Of a stretch of DNA of 64,000 bases, positions 57,249-64,000 are shown piece after piece. Numbering within the stretch: the stretch's first letter is position 1; each line of letters begins with the position of its first letter. The notes below the pieces were generated by a model that was not told where the DNA came from, made no database searches, and worked only from the letters and a program-made list of their open reading frames with translations. Source of the DNA: Salticus scenicus (taxonomy: Eukaryota > Arthropoda > Arachnida > Araneae > Salticidae); assembly GCA_963930645.1 (NCBI GenBank), contig OZ005654.1:40230686-40294685 (forward strand), given 5' to 3'. The position numbers were made by a program, and so were the translations under genes.

Positions 57249-57779
57249 ATAAGAGAGATTTCAATCCGCGCTGCTTTTCCAACTTTTGTTGTTAGTAAAT
57301 ATAATAGCCACGTGTATTTATTATTGTTGTATTTGTGTTAATACTTAATATTCGTGCTATAATTTCTCCGCCATTACATCATGGAAAATCGATTGCCTTT
57401 GGAAAAAATATTTCAGTTTATTTAAAGTTCGATCGGAAGTAGATGTTTAAGTGAAGCTGAACAAATATTAGTTTCAAATATTCTTTACTTCCATTAGCCG
57501 AAGCAACTGAAATTTTAAATTTGTCATTTAGAAATAAATAGAAGCTTAATTCCAGATTTCTTGATCCTTTGGAGTTACACTCTGGCACACAGCAGTATGT
57601 GTTATCTTTTCAACCGGATTCATTCATTTTTATTCAATAAATATATGTGAAACTAAACATCGAATAGAAGCTATCCCTGGTATTGTTAATTTCACTTAAG
57701 CCCACCAGAGGGCGAGCATTTCATTACAATCAAGGGTTAGAATTTTTAATAGTTTATGTAATTACTATTTTATTATATA
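57249..57779. other. Unclassified sequence, no gene
   Basis: Includes the second flanking repeat copy at 57647-57735. The ATGGAAAATCGATTGCC at 57380 opens only a short frame. Nothing else supported. Confidence 0.4.
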
Positions 57780-57941
57780 CAGTCGGCAGCAAAATTATTG
57801 AAGCGCTAGCAGTAATTCGTATTTGAAAGATGTGCGTCTGATACTGTTTTGTTAAGTAAATATTTGTCGAGTCATGATCCTAGTCTTATGCTGTTTATAA
57901 AAAAGTATGTTGATGATAAATATTAGCGATCAAACTTAAAA
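57780..57941 (+). mobile_element. MITE C copy 3, truncated at poly-A
   Basis: Left end CAGTCGGCAGCAAAATTATT with TA at 57778-57779, colinear with copy 1 as far as GCGATCAAACTTAAAA. The right third is missing: the internal A-run leads straight into a HINE-C 5' end. Confidence 0.85.
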
Positions 57942-57964
57942 AAAAAAAAAAAAAAAAAAAAAAA

Positions 57965-58140
57965 CTAGTGTTGTGGCCACCACATGACTTTCTTTTATAT
58001 TTTCCTATACAAGTTTTTCCAGTAAAAATAATTTATTAAAATTATCGTCCATGATGAACGAAAACAATTTCCAGAAGAATTGTATAACATTAAATATCCA
58101 CAGAAAGCAATTTTATTCGCTGTTGTGATATCTTAAAAAA
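57965..58140 (+). mobile_element. HINE-C 5' fragment
   Basis: CTAGTGTTGTGGCCACCACA / TGACTTTCTTTTATATTTTCC is the HINE-C 5' palindrome and terminal motif. The similarity fades by about 58110 (the Tc1 relic begins at 58144). It entered, or recombined at, the poly-A of MITE C. Confidence 0.75.
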
Positions 58141-58143
58141 AAA

Positions 58144-58828
58144 AAATCCGGTTGTTTATTGGATTTTATCGTAGACAGTAATGTTGTGCAGTTACTGTAA
58201 TGGATAAAAAACCTTCACTTACTGTTACAAATAGGTTAAAAATATTGACCCTGCATAAAATTGGATTTTCTGAGCGTCAAATAAGTTCGAGGGTAAATGT
58301 GAGCAAGACAGCTGTGCATCAAGCTATTAGTAAATTTGAAATTTCGAGAAATTTGTGGACTTTACGAGAAGCGGTCGCCCTAGATAAACGAGTGCACGTG
58401 ATGATCATGTGATAAGGATGGTCGTAAGAGATCTAAGAACCTCTTGCGATACGATTAGACATTCTCTAGCTGCAAAAGGCACCAACGTCAGTTTGTGTAC
58501 TATTTTAAGACGTTTGGCCAAAGATTTTGGTTTATCATCCCACAAACATGCAAGGAAACCTCGACTTACTCGAAGTATGAAAAAAAAAAAAAAAAAACGA
58601 CTCTTAAGGTCCACAAATTTTCCAGAAATTTTAAATTTACTGATAAATCGATGCACAGCTGTCTTGTTCATATTTACCCTCGAACCTATTTAACGTTCAG
58701 AAAATCCAACTTTATATGCAGCGACATTATTTCTGACCTTTTGTAGCAGTAAGTGAAGATTTTTTTACCCATTACAATAATTACAGAACAGCACTGTCTA
58801 CGACAAAATCCAATAAACAACCGGCGAT
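58144..58828. mobile_element. Tc1-like relic with two facing N-terminal halves
   Basis: Left arm from CCGGTTGTTTATTGGATTTT (58147) and right arm ending AAAATCCAATAAACAACCGG (about 58823) are inverted over more than 200 bp. The left arm contains an ATG frame (58200-58412) MDKKPSLTVTNRLKILTLHK, with ISSRVNVSKTAVHQAISKF, a helix-turn-helix typical of Tc1 transposases, continuing in another frame (58418 on) as IRMVVRDLRTSCDTIRHSL and a second helix-turn-helix. The right arm has the same N-terminal sequence in inverted, more decayed form (NKTAVHRFISKFKI near 58640 on the minus strand). The catalytic domain is absent. Confidence 0.78.
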
Positions 58829-59480
58829 AAACGTGCTGGAGACCTTTATTTATCGCAGTAGAATGCGTCTGATGTAGTCAGCTCATGGGGTGGCACAATA
58901 ATCTGCGCAAATGATGCAATGCGTTAAAATACTGAAAATCGGCTACTGGTCTTAAACTTTTGCAAATGACTGTACTATTTTTTTAAATATTTTTACGCTC
59001 TATTCCACATTTAGGCATAAAAATATGTTTACTAAAATCGTATATCAATCAGTTCCAAATTCGTTTAGAATAATATATTGTTAAACTATAATAATATAAA
59101 AAAAAATAATATAAAAAATAATAATAAAAAAAAAAAGTAGTTAGCACGAAACATTGAAGAAATTCATAAAAGTTAAACATTTTAACTGTCTTTATTCAAA
59201 TTTAAATTTAATTTTAAAATTTAAATAGTTTTAAATAAATTTCAATGTACTCATTATTTATCTATTTTGATGCATATGTTTTCTAATTTTTTCACAACTT
59301 TAAGACAAAAATTTACAAAAATAATTTTTAACGTCTAACATTCGCTTAGACAAGACATTTTCCTCAAAGCAAACGATATTTTAAGAAATAAGATTTTTCT
59401 AAAAGAATTTACGAATTAAATAAAACATTATACGTTAAGTTGCAAATTTATATTTTCTCGGTGTAGTCGTTCTTTTATAA
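58829..59480. other. AT-rich sequence with a Tc1-type end near 58975
   Basis: 58935-58976 (AAAATCGGCTACTGGTCTTA ... TTGCAAATGACTGTA) looks like the right end of a Tc1/mariner-type element ending at a TA; no matching left end was located. The rest is A/T-rich. Confidence 0.45.
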
Positions 59481-60450
59481 CTATTTTATATTAACAGTTC
59501 GTAAATAGTAAGGAACTTGTATAATAAAATTTATTGAACGATTCAGGCTTAAATCCAACTTGTTTGATGACGACACATTTAAGAAACACGAGAAAATTAA
59601 CACAAACCGAGGACGCAAATAAAGCCAATCTCATTACACAGCTGCCGCAAGTCAAAATAACTTCATTACTATAATTACTTCCACAAAAGTTTAGCTTAAC
59701 TGAAACGCATACAAACTCATTTTCCTCCCATAAAACATTAATCCACCTTATCAATATTCCGGACATACAAATTTCTCCAAACGGAATAAACTACATTTGC
59801 TCTTCATTTTTGCTAATTATTTTTGTGAAGAGGACGCATTAGTGCGTAATGAAACAATTTACCATAATTACAACCGCTATTATCGGGCCATGTATCCTTT
59901 TGCTTCAAAATCTTTGTATTGATTCCTTCTCAAACACTCCCCGGATTTGTCACATATAAAAGCCAAGAACCCCACAACATTCTCCCACCATACCGAATTT
60001 AAATATATCCCTCGCGTTTACTCTGCATCACAAAAGCAGGGTGGGATAAATGCTAATCAATACGCAGGCAGTCGGCGATGCTATACAACTTATGAATTAT
60101 TAAATGTATCCCCTTTACTTCTTAATCCCTGCCCCCCTTCTTTCACACGAAAAGCATCAGATCGACCAGGTTTCTCAGTTGTTTATATTCTATGCCTGCT
60201 ATGCTTTTACCTTTATAACTTTACCTCCAAAAGCTGCGCATTTTTCTCCCCTCATTCCACCCTGTTGTACTTATTACAGTTTAAAAGTTCAGGAATTCGA
60301 GCTAACAACTTTTATAAGATGTTTAATTTATTCTATTTTTGGACGATGTTATGTGTTGGATGGTGGAGAAATGTATAAGGTAAGAGAGAATAAGAATTTC
60401 GTAAAAGGGGTTAATCCAGGTTACTTAATTACGTATTAGTAGATATTTTA
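59481..60450. other. Non-repetitive stretch with moderate open frames, no gene called
   Basis: Less A/T-biased and with no internal repeats. A 143-codon plus-strand frame (59947-60378) and an overlapping 111-codon frame (60104-60439) are open, and a 91-codon minus frame lies at 59491-59766. None shows a domain or family signature, and the two plus frames overlap in different phases, so coding is not supported. It may be unique regulatory, UTR or intron sequence. Confidence 0.4.
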
Positions 60451-60874
60451 CTTATTTCGTTATCAGATTATTTGCTGCAGTTTCAGTTAAAAAATTCTAT
60501 TAAAATGTGTTATATTTTTTAAACATAACTCAAATTCCTGAAATTATATAGATTGAATGTTTGTCACATTTGTTGTTCGATGAGTTGAGAGTCACCCGTT
60601 GAATGTCTATGTGTTTCAAAAAATAAAAAGTTTCCTAGCCTTGAATAAAATGCTATACAATTGTTCAGCCCAGGGTGTCGGAAATATTCAAATATCAAAA
60701 ATTATTAATTTTGACAATTTAAATAAAATAAAACGACATTCGTCGACTAGAACCTGCATATGTCTTTAAGAATTACTTTCTATACGCAAAAATGTCGACA
60801 GTTTTCATAACAATATCATTACGGGCTTTATCGTTAGCTTCTTTTTAAATCTCTACGATGGTAAGTCATATATA
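60451..60874. other. AT-rich sequence, no feature seen
   Basis: No repeat match or exon signal recognised. Confidence 0.4.
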
Positions 60875-61596
60875 ATGGCCAAAACCGTTATATTTTTGGT
60901 CATTATGAATATAATTTTCGTAAATATCTCCAAAATGAAAAGTCACAAAAAAACCAAAAATGGAGGTGCACAACTAGATGTTATATTAAACCTATATAAC
61001 AATCTGCAACGTTTTACGTCCCATCGTTTTTGACGAGATACACGCATACGTATGTACATAGATGTCACGAAAAATCGTGTAAAGTCATAGATATCTCTAA
61101 AACGGGAGATCGTATTAAGACGAAACTTGCAGGTGTACAACTGGACATTATGACAGCCACAAATATAAATTTGCAACATTCAACGAGGATTCGTTTTTTG
61201 GGGGCCGCTGTATCCCAGTCGGTAGAGCGCCGGCCTCGTTGGAAGATTGCGGGTTTGGTACTCGAGCCGGCCAAAGACCGTCGTGTACACTAATGGTGGC
61301 TGGTGCACCTAAAATCTGTCGTGGCCGCAATGTCCTCCGTGCTTCCATCAAAAATTATACCTCTGGGGGGTCACCGAAGCGGAAGAGCTATCCCTTTCGT
61401 GGAGGATCAAAATTGTGATGGCATGTCTCCGGACCACCTCAAGGTGTGTGTCCCAGACCGTCGCCAATTCCCCATCTGCGCAGCACTAGTGCGACGTAAA
61501 ACCCAACCATCCAACCATCCATTCGTGTTTGAGCTATGTGAGATACAAAATCCATTTCGCAAATCGGGATTACAATACTTCTGTATTAAAGAAGTA
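60875..61596 (+). mobile_element. HINE-B copy 4 (5' truncated), interrupted by SINE1
   Basis: Colinear with HINE-B copy 2 from TGGCCAAAACCGTTATATTTTTGG onward: GGAGGTGCACAACTAGATGTTAT, GTCACGAAAAATCGTGTAAAGTC, CAACATTCAACGAGGATTCG, then after SINE1 GAGATACAAAATCCATTTCG, AAATCGGGATTACAATAC and the short hairpin TACTTCT / AGAAGTA (61576-61596). Confidence 0.82.
61199..61520 (+). mobile_element. SINE1 copy 2, full-length, inside HINE-B copy 4
   Basis: About 90% like the copy at 9329 over its full length, with box A TATCCCAGTCGG, box B GGTTTGGTACTC and an AACCATCC-type tail. Flanked by ATTCGTTTTT (61189-61198) and ATTCGTGTTT (61521-61530). HINE-B copy 2 has the uninterrupted site ATCATTCGTTTTCGAG. 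Confidence 0.92.
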
Positions 61597-61969
61597 AAAA
61601 ATATGCTTTAAAATACTTATAAAGAGCAATATTTATAGAAATAATACTTTTCATTAAATCATTTTTTTCTACAGAAAGGAACAATTATAAAAATATCTAG
61701 GTGTAACAATCATACGATTTCCATTACCAGTTACTATGCAAATTATACACTCTTTTTTTAGATAATGTGGTCATAGAACATAAAAATGACATAAATAAGT
61801 CTATCATTTTTCCTGTAGCAATCAACCAGTACGTCGTGCTTCGTAAGTACATATAAGAAGACGTTTATATAATCTCTATATATTAAAAAAAGTTACTGTC
61901 ACTGCGTCATTTTTTTTTTTTTTTTTTTTTTGTCTGCAGCTGCATCTCCTCGCGGAAGGCAGCGTCTTT
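61597..61969. other. AT-rich sequence, no gene
   Basis: Poly-T at 61911-61931. Nothing else recognised. Confidence 0.4.
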
Positions 61970-62150
61970 CGCCTCATGAGAGGTATCAGTGTTTTCCGAA
62001 TATTCCAAGAAAGACATTTCAGTTACTTAAAAATTTCTATCATCTTAATTAACGAAGTTATTAATAAAAAATGTCGGGTTTATAAAGGTACTCTATCTGC
62101 CACCCTGAAAATTTTTTCTCTTATGACGTTGTTTTTCTGTCATTACATTC
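61970..62150. repeat. Dispersed repeat, partner of 5890-6115
   Basis: See the partner entry: colinear words CCGAATATTCCAAGAAAGAC, CATCTTAATTAACGAAG and TAAAGGTACTCTATCTGCCA. Too diverged to define ends. Confidence 0.45.
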
Positions 62151-63000
62151 TGTATTCCATGGGAAAACTAAATTGCCATCCATGGGGTAAAATAAATAAA
62201 TAAATAAATAAATAAATAAATACATAAAAAAATAAAAGATTGCAATTTGTCGTCTGCAAATATTATTTTATTTTTTTTTCTATTTTAGAAAATTAATTTT
62301 CTTAATGGCAATCGCTTATATTGTTTATATATATATATTTATAAGTTCTTTTTATTTTTTTATTTTTTTATTTTTGAGAATAATGAAATAATGTATGCCT
62401 TTAAAATGTATTATTAAAGGTAAGCATTATATATTTAGAATTAATACTGGAAATGTATTCATAAAGTACTCAAGATATGTAATACAATGCTCAAGATATG
62501 ATATATATAATTAATTCTCAAGACATGTATTAATGGTATGAATTCTCTCTCTCTCTTTTTTTTTTTTTTTTTAATAAATAACTTTTTTAATTTAAACATT
62601 TTTTTTAAATTAAATTATTATCTTCGAATACATATTATACTATAAAGTAATATACTAGTTATAGCTACTATTTTAAACTTTATTAATTAGTGTTTAAACT
62701 TATAAATTTTATTTCAGTAAACTTAAATTTGTTATAATCAACGTTTTATTTCTAAATATTCGATTATACGTCATTTCATTTACACGTCCTTTTACGTCAG
62801 TTAAATTTAGAGTGATTCTAAGACATAAAGGTGAAATGTAACTTTGATAAAATAAAGAAGAACATGATATATCAGCGTCACTGGTTGGTAGAGATATACG
62901 GTAAAATCTAATCAGTAGAATTTAATGCAAGTTCCAATCTCTTTCTCTGTCTATATAATAAAGGCAGTGTTTGTACATTATATGTTTTATTAACTGAAAA
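62151..63000. other. Simple repeats and AT-rich sequence, no gene
   Basis: (AAAT)n at 62190-62222, (TA)n at 62327-62338, CT-rich then poly-T at 62541-62571. No other structure. Confidence 0.5.
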
Positions 63001-64000
63001 ACTTTTGGACTGATTTATGCTCGGTTTTTCACAAAATGGTCTGCATTGTCAGGGGGAAGGCTTTAAATTTTTGAAATCCGCGACCTGACCAGAAGAAAGA
63101 AAGATGAGGGTCGAAATGTTTTTGCATTTCGAATTCTTTGCCGCTTTTTCTGTTACATCATCTGCTCCTATCTTTAATTGTACTTTCCGTATCACTTCAA
63201 AATTTTGTCCAATGGTTTATTTTCCTTCTTTAGGGTAGTAATGACATCTTTTAAGCCACTATTTTGTTTCTTATACTTCCTCTGCCTAATTTTTGTCCTA
63301 TTTAATTTAACGCTCTGGAATTTTGTATAAGTATTATCTGCCTTTTTTTCGTAGAAACGTCTTCTTTAAAGCCGCCATTTTCTTTCACCAATCGAATTTC
63401 TTGGCCCTTTCGAATGATATAGTTGATTAGTTCAGGAAAAGTGATGGGCGTCCTGTATAAATAGCTCAATTTCAGGTCTCGCAAGTGCGTTACTTTAAAA
63501 ACGGCTGTACGGATTTTTTTTCAAAGTAGTCACATTAGCTCCTTTTTAAATATCCTTTTGTATGTAATTATTGTTTTCCGATCAAAAATTGAGTACGCAA
63601 AGTTTTGGTAAAAAATGGTATCTCAAAAACGGCTCTAATGATTTTCTTAAAAATTGTTACATAAATCCATTTTAGATATCATTTCTCATTTAATACGTGG
63701 TTATTTCAGGAAAAGTAACAGTCATCCTGTTTAGGTAGGTTAATTTTAGATCTCGGAAATTGGTGTTTCAAAAAATAACTCTACCATTTTTTTCTTCTTA
63801 TTTTTTAACTTGCTATGTAAACTTTGTTTTATATATTTTTACACGTAACACGTATATTAAGTTTCTCATACAGTAAAAGTTTTAGGTTTCCACTTCTTTA
63901 GGTCTATTTTATGTCTTGTGATCATGTTATCTCAAAAAAAAAAAAAAAAAAAAAAAGCAAATACTACGGGAAATAGTGGGTAATGGAAGTCGTGTAGTTG
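63001..64000. mobile_element. Family D Helentron-like repeat body (runs off the window)
   Basis: 63425-63780 contains diverged tandem units (GTTCAGGAAAAGTGATGGGCGTCCTGTATAA at 63429 and TTTCAGGAAAAGTAACAGTC at 63705; TTGTTTTCCGATCAAAAATTGAGTACGCAAAGTTTTGG at 63570) that match 13985-14170. The end at 63970-64000 matches 14192-14222 (ATAGTGGGTAATGG...GTGTAGTTG). Termini lie outside. Confidence 0.5.

Noticed and set aside
59947..60439. 143- and 111-codon frames as a gene
   Set aside because: Overlapping frames in different phases, low-complexity composition, no domain or splice support.

Overview
The window is repeat-saturated, AT-rich animal DNA. It has long poly-A/T runs, microsatellites, tRNA-derived SINEs, many short DNA transposons and a Helitron relic. 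Coding sequence is sparse and split by very large introns. The metazoan PET and LIM domains and the style of the repeats point to an arthropod, possibly a chelicerate such as a spider; that placement is inference and not shown by any single sequence. I see no bacterial genes, rRNA or canonical tRNA.

The only host gene I can support is one minus-strand gene of the testin/prickle (PET-LIM) family. It is visible as three internal exons spread over about 29 kb: exon A (36364-36617, cysteine-rich head plus first part of the PET domain), exon B (29579-29755, rest of PET) and exon C (7295-7515, one complete LIM domain). Reading frames join in phase across A/B, and B/C are also phase compatible. The 5' exon(s) and the later LIM exons are not seen here. 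Almost everything between 7.5 and 36.4 kb is therefore intron, filled with transposons.

Layout. 1-4129: 3' part of a decayed Helitron (Rep/helicase pseudogene) with a canonical hairpin and CTAG end. 4.2-5.7 kb: a TA-flanked MITE split by a Helentron-like element carrying a C-rich minisatellite. 7.3-29.8 kb: exons C and B with an intron holding SINEs, a 1.8-kb foldback structure, hAT-like elements with exact 8-bp target duplications, a Tc1 relic and a transposon with about 125-bp inverted repeats nested in a Helentron-like element. 29.8-36.1 kb: composite repeat arrays. 36.4 kb: exon A. 36.9-46 kb: minisatellites and diverged tandem arrays. 47.0-52.3 kb: a duplicated 2.6-kb macro-unit, each copy holding 17 units of 115-130 bp. 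53-64 kb: Tc1-like elements, a second hAT-like copy, SINE and Helentron-like copies.

The most notable pattern is a set of three repeat families (called here HINE-A, -B and -C) that differ in sequence but share one plan: a short 5' palindrome, a short terminal motif, a microsatellite-bearing body, and a 3' hairpin whose outer arm is the inverted copy of the 5' motif. This matches the published description of Helentron-associated non-autonomous elements (HINEs/DINE-1). They nest with TA-flanked MITEs, hAT-like MITEs and SINEs, so relative insertion order can be read directly.
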